A stretch of 64,000 nt of DNA from Subtercola boreus (GCF_003399635.1 NZ_NBXB01000034.1:186001-250000); one strand, 5' to 3'; counted from the first letter of the stretch, positions 21,068-30,317 are shown. Made by a program: numbers and translations. The notes: a model not told the origin generated them from the letters alone.

Positions 21068-21810
21068 TGAAACAGGGAGAAGCTCGCCAAGCTCTGGCAC
21101 ACCTCTCGTCTGCGCAATGGGGCATGCTGACAACCGCTCAAGCTGTTCGTCAAGGCGTCGACCGACTGCAGCTCGGGAGATTCGCCGCCGCAGGCGGCCT
21201 GGAGCGCCTGAGCCATGGTGTCTACCGGGACGCAGGGAGCCCCCCGACCGAATACGACGACCTCCGAGCGGCTTGGCTGAGCACCGATCCATCCAGAACC
21301 GCCGAGGACCGGGCGAACGATGGCCCGGGCGGCGTTGTGGTGGGTGGTGCCACTGCGGCGTTCCTCCATCAGATCGGGAATCTGCAGCCAGAGCCTTTCA
21401 CCTTCTTAAGTGAGACCCGGCACCAATCACAGCGACCGGAGATACGGCACCGCCGACGCACGCTGGCCGCCGACGACATCACAATCGTCCAGGGACTTCC
21501 CGTCAGCACAACAGAACGCACCATCGCAGACCTGGTAATGGATCGCGAGGACCTCAGTCTGGTCGTTGACGTTCTCGGGGACGCCGTTCGCCGTGCCCCC
21601 GTCCGCCTCGGCCACCTCGTCGAACTGCTGGATCCGCTTTCCGCCCGTAACGGTCACCGCACAGGCGATGGACGCGGCTTGCTCGAAGACCTGCTCGAAA
21701 GAGGCGGCATGGATGACGTACTTCGGTCGCGAACGCCGGGCGATGGGGCTGAGCACACGTCAGATCCGCTGAGTGGCGATCGCACCGACGAAAGGACCGA
21801 GCGACGATGA
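21067..21810 (+). CDS. abiEi: Type IV antitoxin AbiEi
   Basis: 247-aa transcriptional autorepressor and antitoxin of an AbiE system. The N-terminal winged-helix domain (SSAQWGMLTTAQAVRQGVDR, FAAAGGLERLSHGVYRDAG) matches AbiEi_4-like antitoxins; the rest carries the antitoxin domain (TTERTIADLVMDREDLS). The tail (from about residue 200) is polar and poorly conserved. No ribosome-binding site precedes the ATG. GC content and codon use look lower than the neighbours, consistent with horizontal acquisition. Overlaps abiEii by ATGA. Confidence 0.85.
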   Translation: MKQGEARQALAHLSSAQWGMLTTAQAVRQGVDRLQLGRFAAAGGLERLSHGVYRDAGSPPTEYDDLRAAWLSTDPSRTAEDRANDGPGGVVVGGATAAFLHQIGNLQPEPFTFLSETRHQSQRPEIRHRRRTLAADDITIVQGLPVSTTERTIADLVMDREDLSLVVDVLGDAVRRAPVRLGHLVELLDPLSARNGHRTGDGRGLLEDLLERGGMDDVLRSRTPGDGAEHTSDPLSGDRTDERTERR

Positions 21811-22730
21811 TCCAGGTGCTTCCCGGGTACTCCGACGGCAACGCTGTCCGGTCCGCCATCAAGTCGGCGGCCCGGATGGCGGCTCAAGATCTGAACCCGA
21901 GCGTCGGCACCCTCGTTCAGCAGGCAACGTACGACCGCTTCCTGTGCAGGGTGTTCTCGGACCCGAACAGCACGTTCCTCCTCAAAGGCGGCACAGGGAT
22001 GCTCGCGCGAGTCGCCCATGCCCGAAGCACGCGAGACGTCGATCTCGCCAGCATTGACACCGAAACCGAGGCCGCCGTCGCGGATCTGATCACCCTTTCG
22101 AGAATCGATCTGGGCGACCACTTCAGATTCGCGTTCGCAGGTCGCCGCACCCAGATCGGCGGAGAGAACCAGCCCTACACCGCGGGCACCAATCTCACCT
22201 TCGACGTCTACATCGGAGTCACCAAGCACGGAAACCTGTCGATCGATCTAGCCGCCGGGCACACTCCGACCGGCAGAGTCGAAAGACGCGCCCCGGCGAA
22301 CCGATTGCCGTTGCCCCGCCTCAGATCGCATGACTACCTGCTCTACCCCATCGCCGACCAGATCGCCGACAAGGCCTGCGCCACTCTCACCTCCTATGGC
22401 GTCGCTGGCAAAGCGCCCTCGCGGGAGAAGGATCTCGTCGACCTGGTCACAATCGCGCTTCACGAACAGATCGACGCTCATGCACTCCATCAAGCGCTGG
22501 CAACCGAAATGATTCTGCGCCGGCTTGATCCACCCGTCGAATTCCGGATTCCTGCAAGCTGGGGACCTGCCTACGCTCGTCTCGCCAGGCAGATCATGTT
22601 TCTCATGAATTATCGAACTGTCGAGGATGCACTTTCGCTGGCAAAGTCGCTCCTCGACCCCATCCTGAGTGGCACCGTCGAACACGGCGTCTGGGATCCC
22701 TCAATCCTCCGCTGGACCCGGCGATCATGA
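21807..22730 (+). CDS. abiEii: AbiEii nucleotidyltransferase toxin
   Basis: 307-aa DNA polymerase beta-like nucleotidyltransferase, the toxin of the pair. Catalytic motif FLLKGGTGMLAR followed by STRDVDLAS supplies the GG and DxD; later DQIADKACATL and SREKDLVDLVTIAL match the conserved K and D motifs of the family. AbiE systems arrest growth, and some abort phage infection. ATG at 21807 overlaps the antitoxin stop. Confidence 0.9.
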   Translation: MIQVLPGYSDGNAVRSAIKSAARMAAQDLNPSVGTLVQQATYDRFLCRVFSDPNSTFLLKGGTGMLARVAHARSTRDVDLASIDTETEAAVADLITLSRIDLGDHFRFAFAGRRTQIGGENQPYTAGTNLTFDVYIGVTKHGNLSIDLAAGHTPTGRVERRAPANRLPLPRLRSHDYLLYPIADQIADKACATLTSYGVAGKAPSREKDLVDLVTIALHEQIDAHALHQALATEMILRRLDPPVEFRIPASWGPAYARLARQIMFLMNYRTVEDALSLAKSLLDPILSGTVEHGVWDPSILRWTRRS

Positions 22731-22774
22731 ACGAAATGCTCTACGGGAGACCAGGCAGGCGAGGAGGGGCGCGA

Positions 22775-22780
22775 TAGCGT
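22775..22780 (+). promoter_or_regulatory. Leaderless-type -10 of the MBL gene
   Basis: TAGCGT seven bases before the ATG at 22788. An upstream GAGGAGG could instead serve a GTG at 22779. Confidence 0.45.
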
Positions 22781-22787
22781 GAAGGGC

Positions 22788-23792
22788 ATGCAGCCCACGA
22801 GCCCGATCCAGTACGCCGCGTCCGAGAGCGGCGCCGTGCCGCCGCTCGAGCAGATCCGCGACGGGATCTGGGCCCTGCCACAGGCCAAGCCGAACCCGCA
22901 GCTGCCGTACACGCTGAGCTACCTGATCGTCGACGCGGAGGACCGGGTGCACATCATCGACCCGGCCTGGAACTCCGATGCGAACTTCGAGACGCTCAGG
23001 CGGGCCCTCATCGAGATCAGCAGCTCGGTGAGACACATCGCGAGCGCGACCATGACGCACATGCACATCGACCACATCGGCATTGCCGGGCGTCTCCAAG
23101 AGGCCTTCGAGGCGCGGATCGGCCTCAGCCGCATCGACCAGGAGGCCATCGAGCAGCAGCTGCAGGTGCCGGCGGTCACGTACGGCGACGAGGACTTCGC
23201 CCGCTGGGGAGTCCCTGACGTCGAGCGCGCGATGCTCCGCGAGACGTCCCTCTCCGATGCCGCCGTGGTCGACACCCGCGCCGACCTGCTGCTGGAGCCC
23301 GGCGACACTCTCGACATCCCCGGCCGCAGCATCCGCGTGCTCGCCACCCCGGGCCACACGGCCGGCAGCGTCTGCTTCGTCGACGCGGATGACCGAATGC
23401 TGTTCACAGGCGACCACCTGCTGCCGATGATCTTCCCCGGCATCGGGCTCGGGGGCCGGATGACCGGCAATCCGGTCTCGACCTACATCGACTCGCTTGG
23501 CAGCCTCGCGCCGTTCGACGACTGGGAGGTGCTGCCGGGCCACGGGTACCGGTTCAGCGGGCTCGGCGAGCGCCGCCGTGAGTCGGCCGAACACCACGAC
23601 CGCCGCACGCGGGAGACCGCGGCCGTGCTGGCTGGGCATCCGGAAGCCAGCGTGTGGCAGGTCGCGGAACAGTTGCACTGGACGGCCGGCTGGGACGGAC
23701 TGCAGGGCGCGTACCGCCGTTCCGCCCTCGCCCAGACCGAGATGCACTCGGGGCGCGTGCGGAACGGTGACTGGGAGCGCTACCTGGCGTGA
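22788..23792 (+). CDS. MBL-fold metallo-hydrolase
   Basis: 334-aa metallo-beta-lactamase-fold hydrolase. Metal ligands are visible in THMHIDHIG (HxHxDH), PGHTAGSVCF, FTGDHLLPM and LPGHGYRFSG. A C-terminal winged-helix-like extension (HPEASVWQVAEQLHW) is typical of the glyoxalase II/LACTB2-like branch. Cytoplasmic; substrate unknown. Two starts are possible: GTG at 22779 with GAGGAGG upstream, or the ATG at 22788 behind a -10 hexamer; I prefer the latter. Confidence 0.88.
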   Translation: MQPTSPIQYAASESGAVPPLEQIRDGIWALPQAKPNPQLPYTLSYLIVDAEDRVHIIDPAWNSDANFETLRRALIEISSSVRHIASATMTHMHIDHIGIAGRLQEAFEARIGLSRIDQEAIEQQLQVPAVTYGDEDFARWGVPDVERAMLRETSLSDAAVVDTRADLLLEPGDTLDIPGRSIRVLATPGHTAGSVCFVDADDRMLFTGDHLLPMIFPGIGLGGRMTGNPVSTYIDSLGSLAPFDDWEVLPGHGYRFSGLGERRRESAEHHDRRTRETAAVLAGHPEASVWQVAEQLHWTAGWDGLQGAYRRSALAQTEMHSGRVRNGDWERYLA

Positions 23793-23860
23793 GCGATCCG
23801 GATGTCGCCACCCTCCCCACCCCGTCACCTTCCTCCCCACCCCCACCCTCAACTCAATCG

Positions 23861-23913
23861 ATCCACCGGAATCTGTCGGTCAGAGCGTCGCAGAGCGACA
23901 GATTTCGGTGGAT
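23861..23913. repeat. 53-bp palindrome between convergent genes
   Basis: 18-bp arms (ATCCACCGGAATCTGTCG / CGACAGATTTCGGTGGAT, one mismatch) with a 17-nt loop, located between the MBL gene and prpC. The stem is far longer and the loop larger than in a normal intrinsic terminator. Possible bidirectional terminator or REP-like element. Confidence 0.65.
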
Positions 23914-23958
23914 GGACGGTGATTCGCAGGCAGAAGGGCAGAGCGCGGCGGCGGGGGG

Positions 23959-25107
23959 CTACACCTCGAGGTGACGCTCGTCGACGCCGTTGTAGGCGCT
24001 GAGGGGGCGGATCAGGGAGTTGGCGGCGAGCTGCTCGGCGATGTGGGCGGTCCAGCCGGTGATGCGCGCCGCGACGAACAGCGGGGTGAACGTCGGGGTG
24101 TCGAATCCCATCAGGTGGTAGGCCGGGCCCGAGGGGTAGTCGAGGTTCGGCTTGATGTTCTTGCCGCCGGTCATTGCCTGTTCGAGGGTGTCGTAGAGTT
24201 CCGAGAGGTCGGGGCGCTCGTAGTAGTCCACCAGGGTGTCGAGCGACGCCTTCATGGTGGGCACCCGCGAGTCGCCGTTCTTGTAGACCCGGTGGCCGAA
24301 GCCCATGATCTTGCGCTTCTGGGCCAGGGCATCCGCGAGCCAGTCAGCTGCCTTGTCGGCCGTGCCGATCTCGTCGAAGATGTGCATGACCGCCTCGTTC
24401 GCGCCGCCGTGCAGAGGTCCCTTCAGCGCGCCGATGCCGCCGACGACGGCCGAATACAGGTCGGAGAGGGTCGACGTGATGACCCGCGCCGTGAACGTCG
24501 ACGCGTTGAAGGAGTGCTCGGCATAAAGGATGAGCGACACGTTGAACGCGTCGACCACGACCTTGTCGGGCACCTCGCCGAACGTGATGTAGAGGAAGTT
24601 CTCGGCATAGCTCAGCTCGTCGTTCGGCTCGATGATGTCGAGGCCGTGGCGGCGACGCTGGTCGTAGGCGACCACGGCCGGGATCTGCGCGAACAGCTGC
24701 ACCGACTTCGCGAGGTTCGACTCGACACTCGCATCGTCGGCATGCGGATCGAGCGCGCCGATGGCGCTCACCGCGGTGCGGAGCACGTCCATCGGGTGGG
24801 CGCTGGTCGGCAGGATGTCGATGACCTGCTTGATCTCGGGATCGAGCGAGCGGAACGACCGCTCGACGTGCTGCAGCTCCTCGAGCTCCGCCGCCGTCGG
24901 CAGTTCACCGTGCCAGAGCAGGTAGGTGACCTGCTCGAACGAGCAGTTCGCCGCGAGCTCCTGCACCGGATAGCCGCGATACAGCAGCGAGTTCGTCTCG
25001 GCGTTGACCTTCGAGACGGCGGTGTGGTCGGCGTAGACGCCGGCGAGGCCCTTGCGGATCTCCGGCTCAGCGGCGGTGGTGGATGGTGCGTTGGTGGTGT
25101 CGCCCAT
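23959..25107 (-). CDS. prpC: 2-methylcitrate synthase
   Basis: 382-aa citrate synthase-family enzyme condensing propionyl-CoA with oxaloacetate. Catalytic residues are in GPLHGGANEAVM, IMGFGHRVYKNGD and GFDTPTFTPLFV. Lying last in gntR-prpD-prpB-prpC marks it as the methylcitrate rather than the TCA enzyme, although such enzymes often have both activities. ATG at 25105-25107 has GAAGGAG upstream; 29 bp after prpB. Confidence 0.93.
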   Translation of the reverse strand: MGDTTNAPSTTAAEPEIRKGLAGVYADHTAVSKVNAETNSLLYRGYPVQELAANCSFEQVTYLLWHGELPTAAELEELQHVERSFRSLDPEIKQVIDILPTSAHPMDVLRTAVSAIGALDPHADDASVESNLAKSVQLFAQIPAVVAYDQRRRHGLDIIEPNDELSYAENFLYITFGEVPDKVVVDAFNVSLILYAEHSFNASTFTARVITSTLSDLYSAVVGGIGALKGPLHGGANEAVMHIFDEIGTADKAADWLADALAQKRKIMGFGHRVYKNGDSRVPTMKASLDTLVDYYERPDLSELYDTLEQAMTGGKNIKPNLDYPSGPAYHLMGFDTPTFTPLFVAARITGWTAHIAEQLAANSLIRPLSAYNGVDERHLEV

Positions 25108-25136
25108 GACAGCTCCTTCGGTGTGTGGTGCGCGGG

Positions 25137-26036
25137 TCAGCGCTGGATCTGGAAGTTGAAGACCGACGAGTCGAACGAATTGTACGATTCGTAGTCGAGC
25201 AGTTCGTAGAGGTCGGCGCGGTGCTGCATCTCACCGACCACGCTGTTCAGCGAGCCCTCGGCGTTCAGCGCGTCGAGCGCCCGGTCGGCCGCGCCCATCG
25301 CGAGCCGCAGCAGCGACACCGGGTAGATGACGATGTTGATGCCCACACTCTCGAGCTGCGTGGTCGTGAACAACTCACTCTTACCGAATTCGGTCATGTT
25401 CGCCAGCACCGGAACGTCGACGACCGCGCGGATCGCCTCGAACTCGGTCAGGTCGGCCATAGCCTCGGGGAAGATGGCGTCGGCTCCGGCGTCCACGAGC
25501 GCACGGGCTCGATCCTGCGCGGCGGCGAGGCCTTCGACCGCCCGCACATCGGTGCGCGCCATGATGAGCAGGTTCGGGTCGCGGCGGGCGTCGGCTGCGG
25601 CGCGGATGCGCTTCAGCGCGACATCCAGCTCCACCACGGCCTTGCCGTCGAGGTGACCGCACCGCTTCGGGTTGACCTGGTCCTCGATGTGCAGGCCTGC
25701 CACACCCGCGTCTTCGAGGGTCTGGATGCTGCGGGCCACGTTCATGGGTTCGCCGAAGCCGGTGTCGGCGTCGACCAGAACGGGCAGGTCGGTCATCCGC
25801 GCGATCTGCTGGGTGCGGCCGGCGACCTCGGTGAGCGTGGTGAGGCCGATGTCGGGGAGCCCGAGGTCGGCGCTGAGCACGGCGCCCGAGACGTAGACAC
25901 CCTCGAAGCCCTTGGCCTGGATCATCTTGGCGGAGAGCGGGTTGAAGGCGCCGGGCAGGCGGTGGAGCTTCCCGGTCGCGAGCGATGCGCGAAAGTCGGC
26001 GCGCTTGGCGGCCGGGGTCTTAGTGGCGTACAGCAT
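25137..26036 (-). CDS. prpB: 2-methylisocitrate lyase
   Basis: 299-aa member of the isocitrate lyase/PEP mutase family that splits 2-methylisocitrate into pyruvate and succinate. Diagnostic sites: LVDADTGFGEP for Mg binding and the catalytic NPKRCGHLDGK loop. The ATG shares one base with the prpD stop (TGATG), so the two are translationally coupled. Confidence 0.95.
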   Translation of the reverse strand: MLYATKTPAAKRADFRASLATGKLHRLPGAFNPLSAKMIQAKGFEGVYVSGAVLSADLGLPDIGLTTLTEVAGRTQQIARMTDLPVLVDADTGFGEPMNVARSIQTLEDAGVAGLHIEDQVNPKRCGHLDGKAVVELDVALKRIRAAADARRDPNLLIMARTDVRAVEGLAAAQDRARALVDAGADAIFPEAMADLTEFEAIRAVVDVPVLANMTEFGKSELFTTTQLESVGINIVIYPVSLLRLAMGAADRALDALNAEGSLNSVVGEMQHRADLYELLDYESYNSFDSSVFNFQIQR

Positions 26037-27553
26037 CAGAACAGTCCCTTCGGGGTTTCGACGGAGGCCAGGAGGCCGGGCTTCGCGACGATGGTGAGCT
26101 GGCGCACTTCGTCGGCGGTCAGCTCGTAGGTGCGCTCGGCGAGCGCGAGGAAGCGCTCGATCTCGGTCTCTTCCAGAACGCCCGCAGCGAGCGTGCGGAA
26201 CTTGTGGATGTAGTCGGCACGCTGGAACGGCCGGGCACCGAGCGGGTGGGCATCCGCTACGGCGATCTCGTCGACGATGCGTTCGCCGTTCGCGAGCTCG
26301 ATCTCGACGCGGCCGCCGAACGCCTTCTCAGCGACATCGTTCGAGTGGTAGCGGCGGGTCCACTCGGCATCCTCGACCGTGGTGACCGTGTTCCAGAGCT
26401 CGACCGTGTCGGCCCGGGCCGCACGCGACGGGAGGTACGACGCCTCGTGGTTCCACGTGCCGTCCTGCAGCGCGACCGTGAAGATGTACGGAATCGAGTG
26501 GTCGAGCGTCTCGCGCGACGCGGTGGGGTCGTACTTCTGCGGGTCGCCCGCACCCGATCCGATCACGTAGTGCGTGTGGTGCGAGGTGTGCAGCACGATC
26601 TGCGTGACGTTCGCCGGGTCGACGAGCTCCGGATGCTCGGAGTGGAGCTTTCGGGCCAGGTCGATCCACGCCTGCGCCTGGTACTCGGCCGAGTGCTCCT
26701 TCGTGTAGCTGTCGAGGATGGCGCGCTTGGCCTCGCCCGGGGCGGGGAGGGCGACGTCGTAGACGCGGTCGGGGCCGCCGAGCAGCCAGGCGATCACGCC
26801 GTCCTCGCCTTCGTAGATGGGGGTCGGGCTGGTCTCGCCGCGCATCGCTCGGTCCACGGCCTCGACCGCCATCTTGCCGGCGAACGCGGGGGCGTGCGCC
26901 TTCCAGCTGGAGATCTCGCCCTTCCGGGACTGGCGGGTGGCGGTGGTCACATGGAGGGCCTGGCCGACGGCCTGGAAGATGGTCTCCACGTCGAGGCCCA
27001 GCAGCGTGCCGATGCCGGCGGCGGCACTCGGTCCGAGATGGGCCACGTGGTCGATCTTGAACTCGTGCAGGCTGATCGCCTTCACGAGGTCGATCTGGAT
27101 CTCGTAGCCGGTCGCGATGCCGCGAACGAGGTCGGCACCGGTCTTGCCCGCGTGCTGCGCCACGGCGAGGATCGGCGGGATGTTGTCGCCCGGATGCGAG
27201 TACTCGGCGGCGAGGAACGTGTCGTGGAAGTCGAGCTCGCGAACCGCAACTCCGTTCGCCCAGGCGGCCCACTCGGGGCTCTTCGTCTCGCCGGCAGGCA
27301 GGCCGAAGACGGTCGAACCGGGAGTGTAGGGATGGGCCTCGGCCTGCGACCGGGCGGAGACGACGGGTTTCCGGGTGAGGGAGGCGGCTGCGACGCTGGC
27401 GTTGTCGATGATGCGGTTGATCACCATGTCGATCACCTCAGGGGTGACCTCGACGGGGTCGGCTGCGACCCGTGCGATGCGGTGGGCGAGCTGGTTCTCG
27501 CGGGGCAGGTCTTCGTCGCTCTTGTAGGTGCGCACGTTCAGGTGTTCGACCAC
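26036..27553 (-). CDS. prpD: 2-methylcitrate dehydratase
   Basis: 505-aa MmgE/PrpD-family dehydratase converting 2-methylcitrate toward 2-methylisocitrate. Conserved stretches include [35 protein letters not shown] and [13 protein letters not shown]. The GTG at 27551-27553 is chosen because AAAGGA lies upstream at the right spacing and family members start here ([12 protein letters not shown]). First metabolic gene of the operon, 16 bp after the regulator. Confidence 0.95.
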   Translation of the reverse strand: MVEHLNVRTYKSDEDLPRENQLAHRIARVAADPVEVTPEVIDMVINRIIDNASVAAASLTRKPVVSARSQAEAHPYTPGSTVFGLPAGETKSPEWAAWANGVAVRELDFHDTFLAAEYSHPGDNIPPILAVAQHAGKTGADLVRGIATGYEIQIDLVKAISLHEFKIDHVAHLGPSAAAGIGTLLGLDVETIFQAVGQALHVTTATRQSRKGEISSWKAHAPAFAGKMAVEAVDRAMRGETSPTPIYEGEDGVIAWLLGGPDRVYDVALPAPGEAKRAILDSYTKEHSAEYQAQAWIDLARKLHSEHPELVDPANVTQIVLHTSHHTHYVIGSGAGDPQKYDPTASRETLDHSIPYIFTVALQDGTWNHEASYLPSRAARADTVELWNTVTTVEDAEWTRRYHSNDVAEKAFGGRVEIELANGERIVDEIAVADAHPLGARPFQRADYIHKFRTLAAGVLEETEIERFLALAERTYELTADEVRQLTIVAKPGLLASVETPKGLF

Positions 27554-27569
27554 GGATGGGTCCTTTCGA

Positions 27570-28244
27570 TCAGGATGTTGCGCGAGGGTGGGCTGCGGTG
27601 GAGAGGATCGCCTGCAGGGACTTGTGCAGGTGCACATGGGTGGCGTGAGCCGCCAGGTCGGCGTCGCCGCCGAGGATGGCCTCGACGATCATCCGGTGCT
27701 CGCCTGCTGCTTCGAGGAGTCGATCGGGGTTGTCCTGCGAGAGGCGGCGCACCCGGGCGAGGTGGATGCGCAGATTCGCGAGGGCCGAGACCAGGTAGGA
27801 GCTCCGCACGGCCCCGTCCACGGCGCGGTCGAACTCGCGCACGAGCTCGAAGTAGTCGTGGCGTCCGGGATCGTCGGCGGCGAGCAGTGCCGGCGCCGTG
27901 CGGAATCGCGCCAGCAATTCGGCGAAGACCCTCTCATCGCGGCGGGCGGCGGCGAGACGCGCCGCCTGCTGCTCGAGCGCCTGGCGCAGTTCGAACAGCT
28001 CTGCCACGTTGTCGGTCGAGACGGCGGTGACGACCAGCCCCCGGCCGGACTCGGCGAGCAGACCGTCGGCCTGCAGCCGGCCGAGCGCCTCACGGAGCGG
28101 AGTGCGGGAGATGCCGAGGCGGGCGGCCGTCTCGACCTCGCCGAGGGTGGTGCCGGGTTGCAGCTGCCACTCGAGGATCTCGTCGCGGAGCAGCTCGTAG
28201 GCCCGGTCGCTCGCGCGTGATGCCACCGTCGCCTCCCTTGCCAT
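27570..28244 (-). CDS. GntR/FCD regulator of the prp operon
   Basis: 224-aa GntR-family repressor. The N-terminal wHTH (about residues 10-75) shows [19 protein letters not shown] and [18 protein letters not shown]; the C-terminal FCD ligand domain has metal-type residues in [18 protein letters not shown] and [11 protein letters not shown] at 28242-28244 has GGAAGA nine bases upstream. Being the promoter-proximal gene of gntR-prpDBC, it most likely senses a methylcitrate-cycle intermediate and autoregulates the operon. Confidence 0.9.
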   Translation of the reverse strand: MAREATVASRASDRAYELLRDEILEWQLQPGTTLGEVETAARLGISRTPLREALGRLQADGLLAESGRGLVVTAVSTDNVAELFELRQALEQQAARLAAARRDERVFAELLARFRTAPALLAADDPGRHDYFELVREFDRAVDGAVRSSYLVSALANLRIHLARVRRLSQDNPDRLLEAAGEHRMIVEAILGGDADLAAHATHVHLHKSLQAILSTAAHPRATS

Positions 28245-28261
28245 CCGTCGATCTCTTCCTC

Positions 28262-28335
28262 CGAATGTACACACTGACGCGCTATTCGGCCACCTTTCGA
28301 GCAGAATCGACTGTCCAGCCCCACGAATGTGCACA
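28262..28335. promoter_or_regulatory. Two CGAATGTRCACA motifs upstream of gntR-prp
   Basis: CGAATGTACACA at 28262-28273 and CGAATGTGCACA at 28324-28335, same orientation, start-to-start spacing 62 bp. Each contains a TGTRCA core like FCD-regulator operators. They flank the expected prp promoter and are candidate GntR sites. Confidence 0.45.
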
Positions 28336-28364
28336 AGCTGAATCTCGGCTGCTCGCAGCAAAGA

Positions 28365-28420
28365 CGAAGGGACCCATCTCGCGCCACCCCGCGGGGTGAT
28401 GCACGATATGGGTCCCTTCG
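28365..28420. repeat. 56-bp palindrome A (arms CGAAGGGACCCAT)
   Basis: Perfect 13-bp outer arms, extended imperfectly to about 20 bp, enclosing an inner ACCCCGCGGGGT dyad. It lies 58 bp downstream of carD and upstream of gntR. The arms closely match the palindrome at 36120-36175, which is also 56 bp long. Confidence 0.75.
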
Positions 28421-28478
28421 ATCCGGCCAGCCTGCCGCTGGGCGGCGACTCGACGTTACGCGCAGCGGGGCAAGGGGG

Positions 28479-28967
28479 CTACTTGACGGCGGCCAGCACG
28501 TCGTCGAGCAGCAGCGACGCCTTCTCATCGCTGAGCGACTGCGCGAGGGCCAGCTCGGAGACCAGGATCTGCCGCGCCTTCTCGAGCATGCGCTTCTCTC
28601 CGGCCGACACGCCCTTGTCTTCGTTCCGGCGCCAGAGGTCGCGCACCACCTCGCCGACGCGGTTCACGTCACCGGAGGCCATCTTCTCCTGATTGGCCTT
28701 GTACCGGCGCGACCAGTTGCCCGGCTCCTCGACGAACGGGTTCTGCAGCACGTCGTAGACGGCCTGCACACCGGCGTCGTCGATGACGTCCCGCACGCCG
28801 ACCAGGTCGATGTTGTCGACCGGGATCTTGATGGTGAGCTCACTGGTGTGCACATTCAGCGTGATGAACCGCTTCTGCTCGCCTTTGACGTCGCGTGATT
28901 CGATGGCCGTGATGGTGACCGCGCCGTGGTGGGGGTAGACGAGTGTCTCGCCGACTTCAATCTTCAA
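28479..28967 (-). CDS. carD: CarD family transcription factor
   Basis: 162-aa RNA-polymerase-binding regulator that stabilises open promoter complexes, notably at rRNA promoters. The N-terminal RNAP-interacting Tudor-like domain reads [15 protein letters not shown]; the C-terminal helical DNA-binding domain includes [19 protein letters not shown] and the conserved [20 protein letters not shown] stretch. The start is TTG at 28965-28967 with AGAGG nine bases upstream, unusual but matching the family N-terminus. Probably essential, as in mycobacteria. Confidence 0.95.
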   Translation of the reverse strand: MKIEVGETLVYPHHGAVTITAIESRDVKGEQKRFITLNVHTSELTIKIPVDNIDLVGVRDVIDDAGVQAVYDVLQNPFVEEPGNWSRRYKANQEKMASGDVNRVGEVVRDLWRRNEDKGVSAGEKRMLEKARQILVSELALAQSLSDEKASLLLDDVLAAVK

Positions 28968-29075
28968 TTACGACTGCCTCTGTTCAAATCGTCTCGGCCC
29001 ACCCAGCAGACCCCCTCGACGAGAATCCCGGTGACTGCCAGCAAAAAAAGCATGGCACAGTGAGCACAGAGTGCT

Positions 29076-29081
29076 ATTCTA
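29076..29081 (-). promoter_or_regulatory. Candidate -10 for carD
   Basis: TAGAAT on the minus strand about 110 bp upstream of carD, with a run of seven T residues between it and the gene. No good -35 was found, so this is tentative. Confidence 0.35.
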
Positions 29082-29116
29082 CCCGACCGCAGCCCCCGCT
29101 CACGCCGCCGGCCACA

Positions 29117-29494
29117 TCAGTGGTTCTGGGCCCTCTCCGGCTGCCAACCGTGCTCCCCGAGCATCCGCCAGACCGTCTTCGTGAGGTCGGGGTGCTGCAT
29201 CGCGATCTGACGGAGCACCCGGTACTCTCGGGCTCCGGATGCTCGTTGGCCCCCATTCGCCTCGATGGCCTCTGCGCGAAGCAGGTACACGACAAGCTCA
29301 TCCACCGTCGGAAGCTCCTCCATGAACTGCCACGGATCCTCGCCGCCCAGCAACCGTTCGTGCACCACGGTGTCGAGCTCCTCACGCGCCTCGGCCCGCA
29401 GCACCTCCAGGCTCGCGCCGCCGAAAGGCTGGCTGCTGAACGGCCGGCCGCTGGTGTCCCTGTTCAAACGATGATCCCGATCCTTGTCACGCAA
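29117..29494 (-). CDS. Conserved hypothetical protein
   Basis: 125-aa helical protein, not recognised. It has a coherent sequence (SLEVLRAEAREELDTVVHER, PTVDELVVYLLRAEAIEA, VLRQIAMQHPDLTKTVW) with good codon bias. The TTG at 29492-29494 overlaps the end of the hydrolase gene by 8 bases; a second TTG ten codons in is an alternative start. Translational coupling to the hydrolase is likely. Confidence 0.6.
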   Translation of the reverse strand: MRDKDRDHRLNRDTSGRPFSSQPFGGASLEVLRAEAREELDTVVHERLLGGEDPWQFMEELPTVDELVVYLLRAEAIEANGGQRASGAREYRVLRQIAMQHPDLTKTVWRMLGEHGWQPERAQNH

Positions 29495-30260
29495 AGATCT
29501 CGTCGAAGAAGGCCCGCATGGCCACCCAGGACCGCGCGTTGGCCGTGGCATCGAACATTGCACCGTAGTCGGGGGCGTTCGTGTCGGGCATCGTGAACGC
29601 GTGCATCGCTCCGCTGTAGCTGACGACCTGCCAGTCGGGGGCGTCGGCGGCGCGGAGCTCGTTCTCGAAGTCGACGACCTGGTCGTCGGGAACCACGGGG
29701 TCTGCCGCACCGGTCAATACCAGGAGGGGTGCGGTGATCGCTCCATTCTCGGCCGGGGTCTCTGTTGCGAGCCGGCCGTGGAACGAAACAGCCCCAGCGA
29801 TGTCCGCCCCGGAACGGGCGAGTTCGAGCGCGCCCGATCCGCCGAAGCAGTAGCCCATCACCGCGATGCGCTCGGGGTCGACACCGGGCTCCGTGCGCAG
29901 CCGCTCGAGGTTCGCTGCGAGATGCGCCCGGAACAGGTCAGTGTCGGCGTACAACTTTCCCGCCAGCGCGGGCGCCTCATCCTGCCCGACTTCGCGGCCG
30001 TCGCCATAGACGTCGCCTGCGAGGGCGATGTAGCCGAGCCGCGCGAGCATCTCCGCGCGCACCCGGGCGTGGTTGTTAAGCCCGGACCAGTCGCTGATGA
30101 TGAGGACCGCCGGGCGGGCATCCACTGCCGCAGGCTTGGCCAGGAACCCGCCGAACTCCCCGAAGGTGACGGCGGTGGTCTCGACGGCCCCTGCCTCCTC
30201 CACAGAAGCGAGCAGGGTTTCGAGGGCCGGGGTGAGCGGGGTGGGGTACGCGGTCGTCAT
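29487..30260 (-). CDS. Dienelactone hydrolase family protein
   Basis: 257-aa alpha/beta hydrolase with the cysteine nucleophile of the dienelactone hydrolase family in GYCFGGSGAL; acid in TGAADPVVPDD and base in YSGAMHAFTM. Usual substrates are lactones or esters, but none is indicated here. ATG at 30258-30260 (MTTAYPT) lies seven bases after a TAGGCT -10 hexamer, so it seems leaderless. Divergent from the dehydrogenase-like gene by 57 bp. Confidence 0.88.
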   Translation of the reverse strand: MTTAYPTPLTPALETLLASVEEAGAVETTAVTFGEFGGFLAKPAAVDARPAVLIISDWSGLNNHARVRAEMLARLGYIALAGDVYGDGREVGQDEAPALAGKLYADTDLFRAHLAANLERLRTEPGVDPERIAVMGYCFGGSGALELARSGADIAGAVSFHGRLATETPAENGAITAPLLVLTGAADPVVPDDQVVDFENELRAADAPDWQVVSYSGAMHAFTMPDTNAPDYGAMFDATANARSWVAMRAFFDEIFA

Positions 30261-30267
30261 GGCTCCA

Positions 30268-30273
30268 AGCCTA
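30268..30273 (-). promoter_or_regulatory. Leaderless-type -10 of the dienelactone hydrolase gene
   Basis: TAGGCT seven bases before the ATG. With TAGCCT at 30306 on the other strand it makes a compact back-to-back promoter pair. Confidence 0.55.
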
Positions 30274-30305
30274 CGCACGAAAACCCGGCAATGAGCTGCG
30301 TGGCG

Positions 30306-30311
30306 TAGCCT
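30306..30311 (+). promoter_or_regulatory. Leaderless-type -10 of the dehydrogenase-like gene
   Basis: TAGCCT six bases before the ATG at 30318. Confidence 0.55.
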
Positions 30312-30317
30312 CAGCCC

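Noticed and set aside
23959-25107. TCA-cycle citrate synthase (gltA)
   Set aside because: Operon context with prpD, prpB and a GntR regulator favours 2-methylcitrate synthase.
28365-28420. Ordinary intrinsic terminator of carD
   Set aside because: Loop and stem are much larger than usual, no T-tract follows, and the arms recur at 36120, so a plain terminator is not the best description, though termination activity is possible.
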